From positions 1 through 14,240 of the forward strand of contig CAYYBZ010000019.1 in assembly GCA_964470285.1 (NCBI GenBank): 14,240 bases of DNA, read 5' to 3'. A model generated the notes under the pieces. The model did not search any database. It saw only the letters and a list, made by a program, of their open reading frames with translations, and was not told the DNA's origin. Source of the stretch: CAYYBZ01 sp964470285 [NCBI: uncultured Oligoflexia bacterium]. Its GTDB lineage: Bacteria; Bdellovibrionota_G; CAYYBZ01. Every line of letters starts with the position of its first letter. Within the stretch, counting starts at the first letter, position 1. Position numbers and translations under genes: made by a program. Shown here piece after piece: positions 8,196 through 14,240 of the stretch.

Positions 8196-8222
8196 TTGAC
8201 ACACCGTATCTTATCTGATAAC
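8196..8222 (+). promoter_or_regulatory. Candidate sigma70-type promoter for the cold-shock gene
   Basis: A perfect -35 box TTGACA lies at 8196-8201. The best -10 match is GATAAC at 8217-8222 (four of six consensus bases) after a short 15-base spacer; with 17-base spacing the -10 would be the poor TAACCC at 8219. A start near 8229 would give a leader of about 80 bases before the ATG at 8312. Confidence 0.45.
8211..8221 (+). repeat. Perfect dyad TTATC-T-GATAA (copy 2), overlapping the -10 region
   Basis: Five-base arms TTATC and GATAA flank a central T. The dyad overlaps the candidate -10 element and resembles the motif at 6699-6709 at ten of eleven positions. A protein bound here would block or assist polymerase, so it is a candidate operator; this is inferred from position and symmetry only. 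Confidence 0.35.
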
Positions 8223-8311
8223 CCTAATGTAATTTTTTGGGGGAAATCTCATCTTTAAGTCGAATACGTCCGATTTTGTCCTGATTTAGATATAAGTATC
8301 GGGGGAAGCTT

Positions 8312-8536
8312 ATGTCAGTAGGTACAGTTAAATGGTTCAATGATTGCAAAGGATACGGGTTTATAATCGGTGAAGGGGGAAAGGACGTTTTTGTCCATTA
8401 TTCGGAGATTGTCGATTCCGGTTATAAAAGCTTAAGACCCGGTGAAAAGGTTGAGTTTGATATAAAACAGGGACCCAAGGGAATGCAGGCTAAAAAAGTT
8501 ATAAGGGTTTTAGCTGCTTCTCAAGCTAATCAATAG
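8312..8536 (+). CDS. csp: CspA-family cold-shock protein
   Basis: This 74-residue single cold-shock domain protein would bind single-stranded RNA and DNA and melt RNA secondary structure. The N-terminal GTVKWFN strand, the RNP1 motif K-G-Y-G-F-I and the RNP2 motif V-F-V-H-Y are all present, followed by [20 protein letters not shown]. The length is slightly above the usual 66-72 residues because of a short Ala/Gln-rich tail. The start is clear: GGGGGAAG at 8301-8308 immediately precedes the ATG at 8312. It sits alone between a signalling pair and a glycosylation-type operon, with its own candidate promoter and leader. Which paralogue it is, and whether it is cold-induced, cannot be read from the sequence. 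Confidence 0.96.
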   Translation: MSVGTVKWFNDCKGYGFIIGEGGKDVFVHYSEIVDSGYKSLRPGEKVEFDIKQGPKGMQAKKVIRVLAASQANQ

Positions 8537-8553
8537 TTAAACGCCGACCTCTA

Positions 8554-8562
8554 TGCTATAAT
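8554..8562 (+). promoter_or_regulatory. Extended -10 promoter element before the DUF2723 gene
   Basis: TGC-TATAAT at 8554-8562 is a perfect extended -10 element. The -35 region at suitable distance (TAGTTA at 8534-8539) is poor, as extended -10 promoters tolerate. Transcription would start at about 8569-8572, essentially at the TTG start codon at 8573, leaving little or no leader. Confidence 0.5.
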
Positions 8563-8572
8563 TTTCTGCAAA

Positions 8573-10600
8573 TTGATCCGCTATATAAAACATACGGGTG
8601 CATTTTTTGTTTCTATTATCTACCTGACTATAGTTGCTCCGTCTGTATTCTGGGGAGACGGGGGATTTATAATATCCGCTGCATATACTTTTGGAATACC
8701 TCATCCGACAGGGCATCCACTATTTTCTACTCTGGGAAAACTTTTCAGCTTCTTCCCATTTGGAAACATCGCTTTCAAAATGAATATAATGGCTGTTGTC
8801 TTTCTTTTAACATCTTATTACGTAATGATTTATATCTCCGGGTTGATATTGGGAAGCTTAAAAGTTGAGAAAAGTCCGAACTTTATCCGCGAGCTCTTAT
8901 GTGTGATTTCAGCTACGGCCTTCTGCTTTTGCCATATGATGCTGTTCGAGGCATCCTCGGTTGAAACTTACGGCTTAAATCTCTTAATATCCCTGATTTT
9001 GACATTATTTCTGCTAAAAGCGCTAAACCTTAACAACTCAGGCAGGAAGAATGCTTCAAAGGCCTTCTTTCTGGCTGGACTGTTTGTTCTTGGTTTGGGA
9101 CTTGGAAACCATTCGCTTTTAATGATGAGCCTCGGGCTGATATACGTGTCCGTTTATATTGTAAAATCCTTTGAGATTAAGAACTACAGAACCGTTGCTT
9201 TAGGCATACTTTTCCTGATTATAGGGCTTTCCGTCTACCTCTATCTTCCGGTAAGAGCCGCAGCAGGGCCTCCTATTAATCACGGAAATCCTCAAAATCT
9301 AAGTAATCTTGAATGGGTAATTACAGCTAAGCAGTTCAGGGACAATACTTTTTCACCCAGGGTCTTTTTGCAAAAGTTCAGCATTAATAACTTTTGCAAA
9401 ACGGCCGAGTCTACGCAGAAAGTAATTTTTGAGCAGACATACTACTATTGGGTACTTTTTGCGCTTTTAGGATTCTTTGTCGTTTTTAAGGTTAACAAAG
9501 TATTTTCAATTTACCTGCTGGCAGGAATTTTACTTGAACTGGCTATAACATATCCTCCGACATTTACTACGGGAATTCCTCTTTCCGAAAGAGGCGTAAT
9601 CGGTTATTACCTCGTTCCGGTTTCGTTTCTTTATATTCTTTCTGTGCCCGGTTTGGTAAGCGTCTATGAATCTGTAGTTAAGAAAAGTAATCTTAAAATT
9701 ATCATGCTTTGTCTGATTCCGGCACTATTGCTCTCAATTGCAGTTAATCTTTTCTTTAACTACAATAAAGTTCAAAAAAATAACAACTATACCGGTAATA
9801 TTTTTACCGGCACGGTTCTTGAATCAATGGATTACGGCTCTGTATTTCTCGCAGGTACAGATTCCGGACTTTATATATCCAACTATCTGCAAACATGTGA
9901 AAATATAAGAAATGATATAAATGTTATTAACCGCTCTATGCTGCACGATGAAAAAGGTTTTGAGATGCTTCATGAGCTGAAACCCGCAATATTTGAACAA
10001 ACAAATATTATAAAACCTATTTCTACCTATGCCCAAAGAATTAAATTTGTCCGGGATTTACAAAAAGAAAGTGAAGTCTATTTCGAAACCGGAAGCAGAT
10101 TTACGTTACAAACTGAAGATTTTTATCCGGGAGTGCTTGTAATGGGTGTAAGGAGTGAGGGGGTAATATACGGGAATCCAATGCCCGGAATCGAGAAATT
10201 TGTAGTAAAAATCCGTAATGACCGTATAAGCGATGTAGATTCGTTTAAAAATATAGCTATAGCCTTTTATAATTTAGGTAACTACTACTTAAGAAGTAAA
10301 AATCCGCTTTTTGCCCTGAAAATGTATCATTACTCCGTTGAATTTAATCCTGATTTGAGAACTGCCTGGACAAACATTATGTTTGCCCACATTGCAAGAG
10401 CTCAATACCGAAAGGCAGCGTTTTTAGGAGAGAAACTTTTAAAAGTTGGGAAAGACAGGCTCATATATTATACTTACATCTCTGCATTAATAAATTTAGG
10501 GGAAAAGGCAAAAGCGCAGGAAATTTTATCGGAAGCCCTAAAAGAATTCGGCCGCGATAATTTATTGGAGGCCTTAAAGTCGGAGCTTAAGGAGAAGTAG
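8573..10600 (+). CDS. DUF2723 membrane protein, GT-C type glycosyltransferase with TPR-like C-terminus
   Basis: This 675-residue protein has about ten predicted membrane helices in its first 395 residues and a soluble C-terminal part. The first extracytoplasmic loop carries FWGDGGFIISAAYTFGIPHPTG, with D29 at the expected catalytic aspartate of GT-C enzymes; many family members have an acidic residue where F32 stands. A second hallmark, GLGLGNHS with N179-H180, is present. From about residue 560 the sequence forms TPR-like helical pairs (FYNLGNYYLRSKNPLFALKMY, then AWTNIMFAHIARAQYRKAA). DUF2723 includes human TMEM260, an O-mannosyltransferase, so the bacterial protein plausibly moves a sugar from a polyprenyl-phosphate donor to a protein or glycan outside the membrane. 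The only suitable start is TTG at 8573, with no Shine-Dalgarno. Donor and acceptor are unknown. The radical SAM gene follows after one base. Confidence 0.85.
   Translation: MIRYIKHTGAFFVSIIYLTIVAPSVFWGDGGFIISAAYTFGIPHPTGHPLFSTLGKLFSFFPFGNIAFKMNIMAVVFLLTSYYVMIYISGLILGSLKVEKSPNFIRELLCVISATAFCFCHMMLFEASSVETYGLNLLISLILTLFLLKALNLNNSGRKNASKAFFLAGLFVLGLGLGNHSLLMMSLGLIYVSVYIVKSFEIKNYRTVALGILFLIIGLSVYLYLPVRAAAGPPINHGNPQNLSNLEWVITAKQFRDNTFSPRVFLQKFSINNFCKTAESTQKVIFEQTYYYWVLFALLGFFVVFKVNKVFSIYLLAGILLELAITYPPTFTTGIPLSERGVIGYYLVPVSFLYILSVPGLVSVYESVVKKSNLKIIMLCLIPALLLSIAVNLFFNYNKVQKNNNYTGNIFTGTVLESMDYGSVFLAGTDSGLYISNYLQTCENIRNDINVINRSMLHDEKGFEMLHELKPAIFEQTNIIKPISTYAQRIKFVRDLQKESEVYFETGSRFTLQTEDFYPGVLVMGVRSEGVIYGNPMPGIEKFVVKIRNDRISDVDSFKNIAIAFYNLGNYYLRSKNPLFALKMYHYSVEFNPDLRTAWTNIMFAHIARAQYRKAAFLGEKLLKVGKDRLIYYTYISALINLGEKAKAQEILSEALKEFGRDNLLEALKSELKEK
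10591..10594 (+). promoter_or_regulatory. Ribosome binding site deciding the TTG start of the radical SAM gene
   Basis: GGAG lies within AAGGAG at the end of the DUF2723 gene, 7 bases before the TTG at 10602. It supports a TTG start with translational coupling to the upstream gene, whose stop codon is one base before the TTG. Confidence 0.6.
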
Positions 10601-10601
10601 T

Positions 10602-11678
10602 TTGAAAAAAGAGGTTTCGCTTACGGATCTTCTGGATCCAAGGAAAGTTAATCATTGTATTAAGAGCAGGCACAAAAAATATATAGACGGAGAAAGAGAT
10701 TTCCCCCCATGGTCGGTAGAGATACATCCCACTGCAAGATGTAATTACGACTGTACGTACTGTGCATATAGCGTAAGAAATGAAAATAAAAAAACAATAA
10801 CGGAGGATGCTCTTAAATCCCTCTACGATGTTTTAATTATTAATAAAACCAGGGGAGTATTTTTTTCGGGGGGAGGTGAACCTCTTCTATACCCGAGAAT
10901 TTATGAGCATATCGTTTATCTGGACAGGGCCGGAATAAAGGTTGCTCTTCTGAGCAACGGCTCTACGATTACAGATGAAAAATTCAAGGAAATGCTGTCT
11001 TCACTTAACTATGTGGCTGTTTCCATCCCTTCTTTGGTTCCTGATGAGTTCAGAGTGATGACAGGAAGAACTATGCCGAAACATTTACCCGATATTGCCC
11101 ACATTATAAGGGCAAATTCCAGGAAATCTCCTATAGTAGGCTCCAGGCTTGTGCTTTGTTCAGATAACTATAAAAATGCCGTCGGAACTATTTTAAAACT
11201 TAAAACCGACGGATTTGATTATTGTGTGGTTAAGATTCCAAAGGATCCGGAGAACCGTGGACTTGGACTCGGAAATGAAGAACTGGCATTTTTAAAGGAA
11301 CGGTACATAAAGAACGAAGAGGAATTAACCGAAGATTTCACCAATTTAAAAAGTGTAATAGATGTCCCGGAGACGGAAAAACCGTTCGGAGATATATGCT
11401 GGTCAATAGAATACGGTATTAACTGTTTTATTCACACAAACGGCGAAGTTTACCTTTGCCTTCCAAAACTCGGTAAACGCGAGTATTGCATCGGCAACAT
11501 ACATGAAGAAAACTTTGATGATATATGGAAGGGGGAGAGGAAAAGAGAAGTAATTTCCATGATGCAGTCCAAGTATAAGTCAATGGAATGCAGAAATTGC
11601 CGAAATATAGCTTATAATAATATAATCGAAGGGTATCCCGAATCGGGGTTCTCAAAAAATGTCGATCCTTTTTTATAG
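10602..11678 (+). CDS. Radical SAM enzyme with one twitch/SPASM-type auxiliary cluster motif
   Basis: This 358-residue enzyme has the canonical [4Fe-4S] motif C47-x3-C51-x2-C54 (ARCNYDCTYC) and the SAM-binding G90-G-G-E-P94 loop. The C-terminal part has C266-x14-G281-x4-C286, an additional C275, then C330-x2-C333. This fits the start of a SPASM pattern but lacks the rest of its cysteine set after C333, so a single auxiliary cluster (twitch-like) is likely. Twitch and SPASM enzymes oxidise or cross-link peptides, or dehydrogenate sugars and aminocyclitols (for example BtrN). Flanking glycosyltransferase genes favour a sugar, glycolipid or glycoprotein substrate, but the target is not identifiable. 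No small precursor peptide gene is visible beside it. TTG at 10602 is used, with AAGGAG upstream. The nucleotidyltransferase gene begins 15 bases later. Confidence 0.85.
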   Translation: MKKEVSLTDLLDPRKVNHCIKSRHKKYIDGERDFPPWSVEIHPTARCNYDCTYCAYSVRNENKKTITEDALKSLYDVLIINKTRGVFFSGGGEPLLYPRIYEHIVYLDRAGIKVALLSNGSTITDEKFKEMLSSLNYVAVSIPSLVPDEFRVMTGRTMPKHLPDIAHIIRANSRKSPIVGSRLVLCSDNYKNAVGTILKLKTDGFDYCVVKIPKDPENRGLGLGNEELAFLKERYIKNEEELTEDFTNLKSVIDVPETEKPFGDICWSIEYGINCFIHTNGEVYLCLPKLGKREYCIGNIHEENFDDIWKGERKREVISMMQSKYKSMECRNCRNIAYNNIIEGYPESGFSKNVDPFL

Positions 11679-11693
11679 TTGTGAGGGGACGCT

Positions 11694-12425
11694 ATGAAGG
11701 CAGTTGTTCTTGCAGGAGGCAGAGGTAAGAGGCTTTATCCACATACAACGGTTTTTCCAAAACCGCTTATGCCCGTGGGTGAAGTACCGATAATTGATAT
11801 TTTACTGAGGCAGTTGTCCTCATACGGTTTTAAAAAGATTACTTTGGCCGTCGGTTATCTCTCAGATCTGATAAAAACCTATGTCGGAAACGGTTCCGAT
11901 TACGGCTTGAAGGTTGAGTACTCTTTAGAAAAAAAACCGCTCGGAACAATAGGCCCTTTATCCCTTCTTAAAGGTGTTAAAGAAACTTTTTTGGTAATGA
12001 ACGGAGACCTTCTCACCGATACGGATCTTTATCTGATGTATAAATCCCACGTTAAGTCCGGATGCCCCGCAACCCTGGCGGTTAAAAAAAGGAAAGTTAC
12101 TGTTGATTTGGGTGTTGTTGAATTCGATAAGAAAATGAAGCTGATTTCACACAGAGAAAAACCGGTTCTTTCCTATCACGTAGGAATGGGAATCTGTTAT
12201 TTTGAGCCAGAAATTCTTAAAATTATACCTAAACAGAGAAAATTTGATTTTCCAGATATTGTAAATGTATTAATGAAAAGAAAAATGCCGATGAACGTGT
12301 TTAAATCGGATTCCTACTGGCGTGATGTTGGGCGCTGGGAAGATTATTTGAGCGCTCAAAGAGAGTTTCCAAAAATAAAGAAACGCATTATTAACAAGAA
12401 CAGGAAAAAAGTCGGAAAATTATGA
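11694..12425 (+). CDS. Sugar-1-phosphate nucleotidyltransferase
   Basis: This 243-residue Rossmann-type enzyme would join a sugar-1-phosphate to an NTP, releasing pyrophosphate and an NDP-sugar. The nucleotide-binding loop is L6-A-G-G-R-G-K-R-L14, the conserved P22-K-P-L-M-P27 follows, and metal ligands are D105 in MNGDLL and D211 in YWRDVGRWEDY. There is no C-terminal left-handed beta-helix or second domain, so it is a minimal enzyme of the mannose-1-phosphate guanylyltransferase, HddC or RfbA-like group. The sugar and base cannot be fixed from sequence; mannose or heptose with GTP would fit. GAGGGGAC precedes the ATG. The TGA stop overlaps the next gene's ATG as ATGA, indicating coupled translation. 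The C-terminus is strongly basic. Confidence 0.9.
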   Translation: MKAVVLAGGRGKRLYPHTTVFPKPLMPVGEVPIIDILLRQLSSYGFKKITLAVGYLSDLIKTYVGNGSDYGLKVEYSLEKKPLGTIGPLSLLKGVKETFLVMNGDLLTDTDLYLMYKSHVKSGCPATLAVKKRKVTVDLGVVEFDKKMKLISHREKPVLSYHVGMGICYFEPEILKIIPKQRKFDFPDIVNVLMKRKMPMNVFKSDSYWRDVGRWEDYLSAQREFPKIKKRIINKNRKKVGKL

Positions 12426-13141
12426 GTTCCGGTAGACAGCCTTTTCCCAAGATTATCTCACTGATTATTCCCGTATATAACGAGGAAATGCATGTTGAGG
12501 AATCTTTAAAAAAGATGATGAGGGAGCTTGATTCTCTTTCATTAAAATATGAGATTATTGTCGTAGAGAGCGGTTCAAGCGATAATTCCCGAAATATTAT
12601 AGAAAGAACCGCAAAAGAGTATGATTGTTTGATGCTTATCCATCAGGAAAAAAGAGAGGGTATGGGCAGTGCAGTAAGAGCTGGTTTTAATAGGGCCAAG
12701 GGAGATTATCTGTTCTGGATAGATTCGGATTTGCCTTACGACCTTAAATATCTTAAAGAATCATGCCAAATTATCGGTAATGCCCATCTGGTGGCCGGGT
12801 ACAGGCTCACCAGGGGAACAGAATCTTTTAAAAGAGCAGTCTATTCAAGGATTTTCAATTTTCTGGCCAATCTTCTTTTTTCCATACACCTGAAGGATAT
12901 AAATTTTTCTTTTAAACTTTTTAAACGTGAAATATTTAATGATATTGAAATAACGTCCAACAGTTCGTTTTTTGCTGCAGAAATACTCGCCAAATGCAGG
13001 AGAAAAAACTATAAAATAAAGCAAATTCCTGTGGAATACAAAGCAAGAGAACAGGGGAAATCTAAACTTGGCAATATAAAAACGATTTTTGCCATACTAC
13101 GTGAAATGATAAAATTCCTATTCACGGGTCGTGCTAACTAA
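12422..13141 (+). CDS. Family 2 glycosyltransferase, polyprenyl-phosphate sugar synthase-like
   Basis: This 239-residue GT-A enzyme begins with SLIIPVYNEE and has the metal-binding motif D101-S-D103 in FWIDSDLPYDL. The C-terminal half (GYRLTRG, then KDINFSFKLFKRE, EILAKCRRKNYKIKQIPVEYKAREQGKSKL) resembles dolichyl/polyprenyl-phosphate mannose synthases, which load a sugar from an NDP-sugar onto a lipid phosphate at the cytoplasmic face. There is no C-terminal transmembrane anchor, as in the short soluble DPM1 type. The usual DDG of the nucleotide-binding loop is ESG here (VVESGSSD), a variation seen in other family 2 enzymes. It is translationally coupled to the nucleotidyltransferase by ATGA, so the two products probably act in sequence. 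A direct glycan glycosyltransferase is the alternative. Confidence 0.85.
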   Translation: MSSGRQPFPKIISLIIPVYNEEMHVEESLKKMMRELDSLSLKYEIIVVESGSSDNSRNIIERTAKEYDCLMLIHQEKREGMGSAVRAGFNRAKGDYLFWIDSDLPYDLKYLKESCQIIGNAHLVAGYRLTRGTESFKRAVYSRIFNFLANLLFSIHLKDINFSFKLFKREIFNDIEITSNSSFFAAEILAKCRRKNYKIKQIPVEYKAREQGKSKLGNIKTIFAILREMIKFLFTGRAN

Positions 13142-13162
13142 CCGTAAACAATAGATAAACAC

Positions 13163-13198
13163 GTATATTCTCATGATCGCTTCATCTCCAGAATATGC
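13163..13198 (+). terminator. AT-rich inverted repeat downstream of the glycosyltransferase gene
   Basis: GTATATTCT (13163-13171) can pair with AGAATATGC (13190-13198), nine pairs including one G-T wobble, over an 18-base loop. Inside the loop ATGA (13173-13176) can pair with TCAT (13182-13185). It lies 22 bases after the stop codon. There is no T-tract after it, so it is not a classical rho-independent terminator; it may protect the 3' end or be a binding dyad. Confidence 0.3.
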
Positions 13199-13226
13199 TT
13201 GCCCGGTTAACTGTTTAGTGTAATAT
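13199..13226 (+). promoter_or_regulatory. Candidate promoter for rimK
   Basis: TTGCCC at 13199-13204 and TAATAT at 13221-13226 (four of six to TATAAT) are spaced by 16 bases in the 114-base gap before rimK. A start near 13233 would leave a leader of about 23 bases. Matches are moderate and the region is AT-rich. Confidence 0.35.
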
Positions 13227-13255
13227 CGAAAATTTAGGTAAAGGTTAAAAAAGAC

Positions 13256-14179
13256 ATGAAGCTAAGGATTCTGGCCAGAATCAGGAACAATTATTCAAAC
13301 GGAAGAATACTGAGCGAGGCTAAAAGTCTGGGTTTAAAAGTTAATATAGTCGATCCCCTCGATTACAAAATAATACTTAACAAGAAAAGGCCGCTTCTTT
13401 ATAAAAACGGCTCAAGGGTCAGAGATGTTGATGTTGTTATGCCCAGGTTGGGCGCTTCAGCGCCTAACTATGCTCTGGCAGTTGTAAATCAGTTTGAGAT
13501 GATGGGAGTCCCCGTAATAAATAAATCTTTAGGGCTTTTTAGATCAAGGGATAAGCTTAGATGCCTACAGTTCATGACACAAAAAAATATAGATATACCC
13601 AGAACAGTAGTAATCAGAAAACCTTCTGATATAAAAAAAGCGGTCGAATATATAGGAGGGTTTCCGGTTGTACTTAAGCTTTTAAGCGGTACTCAGGGTG
13701 TCGGTGTAATGCTTGCCGATAATTATCAGACAATCGAATCAACACTTGATACTCTTTGGAGTCTGGGGCAGGATATATTGCTTCAGGAATGTATCAGAGA
13801 GTCCTTCGGCCGGGATTTAAGGCTTTTTGTCATAGGGAACAGGGTTGTCGCTGCTATGAGAAGACAGGCAAAAATAGGAGAGTTCCGCTCAAACCTGCAC
13901 CGTGGCGGCAGGGGGTTGAATGTGAAGGTAAATAAGCACGTAGAAAGAGAGGCTGTACAGGCTACAAAAGTAATAGGTTTAGATATAGCCGGAGTAGATA
14001 TGCTCGAATCCCGGGAAGGCCCCAAGGTTATGGAAGTTAATTCTTCCCCGGGCCTTGAAGGCATTGAAAAGGCTACAGGAGTAAATGTTGCGAAAGAGCT
14101 AGTAGATTTTATAATCAAATCGGTCTATTCAAGTAAATCGAAAATAATTAAAAAGATTAAAAAAGCGGCACTTAAATAA
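13256..14179 (+). CDS. rimK: ATP-grasp ligase RimK, ribosomal protein bS6 glutamylation
   Basis: This 307-residue protein matches E. coli RimK almost end to end. RimK uses ATP to add glutamate residues to the C-terminus of ribosomal protein bS6 and can make poly-alpha-glutamate. Visible landmarks are the N-terminal VMPRLGASAPNYALAVVNQFE segment, RSRDKLRCLQ, the ATP-binding VVLKLLSGTQGVGV, R211-S-N-L-H-R-G-G218, and the metal ligands E260 and N262 in MEVNSSPGLEGIE. The protein ends in a Lys-rich tail (KSKIIKKIKKAALK) not seen in the E. coli enzyme. The ATG at 13256 has only a weak upstream AAAGG. A lysine-biosynthesis LysX-type or F420-type ligase is less likely given RSNLHRGG and GLEGIE. The J-domain gene follows after 12 bases. 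Confidence 0.92.
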   Translation: MKLRILARIRNNYSNGRILSEAKSLGLKVNIVDPLDYKIILNKKRPLLYKNGSRVRDVDVVMPRLGASAPNYALAVVNQFEMMGVPVINKSLGLFRSRDKLRCLQFMTQKNIDIPRTVVIRKPSDIKKAVEYIGGFPVVLKLLSGTQGVGVMLADNYQTIESTLDTLWSLGQDILLQECIRESFGRDLRLFVIGNRVVAAMRRQAKIGEFRSNLHRGGRGLNVKVNKHVEREAVQATKVIGLDIAGVDMLESREGPKVMEVNSSPGLEGIEKATGVNVAKELVDFIIKSVYSSKSKIIKKIKKAALK

Positions 14180-14191
14180 ACAGGAAATTTT

Positions 14192-14240
14192 ATGACTTCA
14201 AAAGATTATTATAAAATATTAAATATTGAAAAAAACGCTA
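14192..14240 (+). CDS. J-domain co-chaperone (DnaJ/CbpA type), 5' end only
   Basis: Sixteen complete codons are visible, MTSKDYYKILNIEKNA, which match the first helix of a DnaJ J-domain (compare KRDYYEVLGV). AGGA at 14182-14185 is well placed before the ATG. The gene runs off the window, so the diagnostic HPD tripeptide is not seen, and DnaJ, CbpA or another J-domain protein cannot be told apart. The 12-base gap suggests co-transcription with rimK. Confidence 0.8.
   Translation, partial: MTSKDYYKILNIEKNA

Larger units (their letters stand above)
8155..8311 (+). promoter_or_regulatory. Leader region of the cold-shock gene
   Basis: These 157 bases lie between the diguanylate cyclase and the cold-shock gene and contain no coding signal I can support. 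They hold a candidate promoter, a perfect dyad, and two copies of GGGGGAA (8239-8245 and 8301-8307). The second copy is the ribosome site of the cold-shock gene. GAGTTTCCC at 8154-8162 can pair with GGGAAATCTC at 8241-8250 with one bulged T, but only on transcripts reading through from upstream. Long structured leaders are typical of cspA-type genes; a thermosensor role here is inference. No rho-independent terminator is evident. Confidence 0.4.

Noticed and set aside
8230-8245. T-run TTTTTT as a rho-independent terminator after the cyclase gene
   Set aside because: The only preceding stem is the short AT-rich dyad TTATC-T-GATAA, with no GC-rich arms, and it is separated from the T-run.
9361-9402. 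Partial repeat around CAAAAGTT and AACTTTTGCAAAA in the DUF2723 gene
   Set aside because: The arms form a possible hairpin, but they lie in well-formed coding sequence with no sign of a regulatory role or mobile-element end.
13783-14118. Open frame of 111 codons on the minus strand inside rimK
   Set aside because: It is antisense to strongly conserved RimK motifs, has low-complexity Ser/Pro/Thr composition and no recognisable domain, so it is a shadow of the real gene.

Overview
The window is a compact, AT-rich bacterial segment. Every recognisable gene lies on the + strand, most gaps are under 60 bases, and there is no stretch over 300 bases without a gene. I see no tRNA, rRNA, CRISPR array, insertion sequence or phage gene. 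The host looks Gram-negative: there is a SurA-like export chaperone, a periplasmic-sensor kinase, RimI and RimK, and the PrkA/YeaH/SpoVR set is present without other sporulation genes. A deltaproteobacterium-like or related candidate-phylum host is my guess; the window has no marker that fixes taxonomy.

Bases 1-2940 hold the prkA (3' end) - yeaH - spoVR stress cluster (E. coli yeaG, yeaH, ycgB). It runs without a real gap into a SurA-like exported protein that lacks a parvulin domain, then rimI (ribosomal protein bS18 acetyltransferase) and pyrK (electron-transfer subunit of class 1B dihydroorotate dehydrogenase, with no pyrD in view).

Bases 4890-8154 encode a two-component pair: a membrane histidine kinase with an extracytoplasmic sensor domain, and a response regulator with REC, GAF-like and GGDEF domains, so the output is probably cyclic-di-GMP. 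A cold-shock protein follows after a 157-base leader with a candidate promoter.

Bases 8573-13141 form a tight four-gene unit: a multi-spanning DUF2723 protein (GT-C type glycosyltransferase with C-terminal TPR-like helices), a radical SAM enzyme with one auxiliary-cluster motif, a sugar-1-phosphate nucleotidyltransferase, and a family-2 glycosyltransferase resembling polyprenyl-phosphate sugar synthases. Read together they give a complete route: activate a sugar, load it on a lipid carrier, and transfer it outside the membrane to an unknown acceptor, with a radical SAM step of unknown target. This is the part of the window most likely to hold an undescribed system.

The window ends with rimK (ATP-grasp glutamate ligase for ribosomal protein bS6) and the first codons of a DnaJ-type J-domain protein. 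Two intergenic regions share a near-palindromic 11-base motif, TTATCTGRTAA, that could be an operator.
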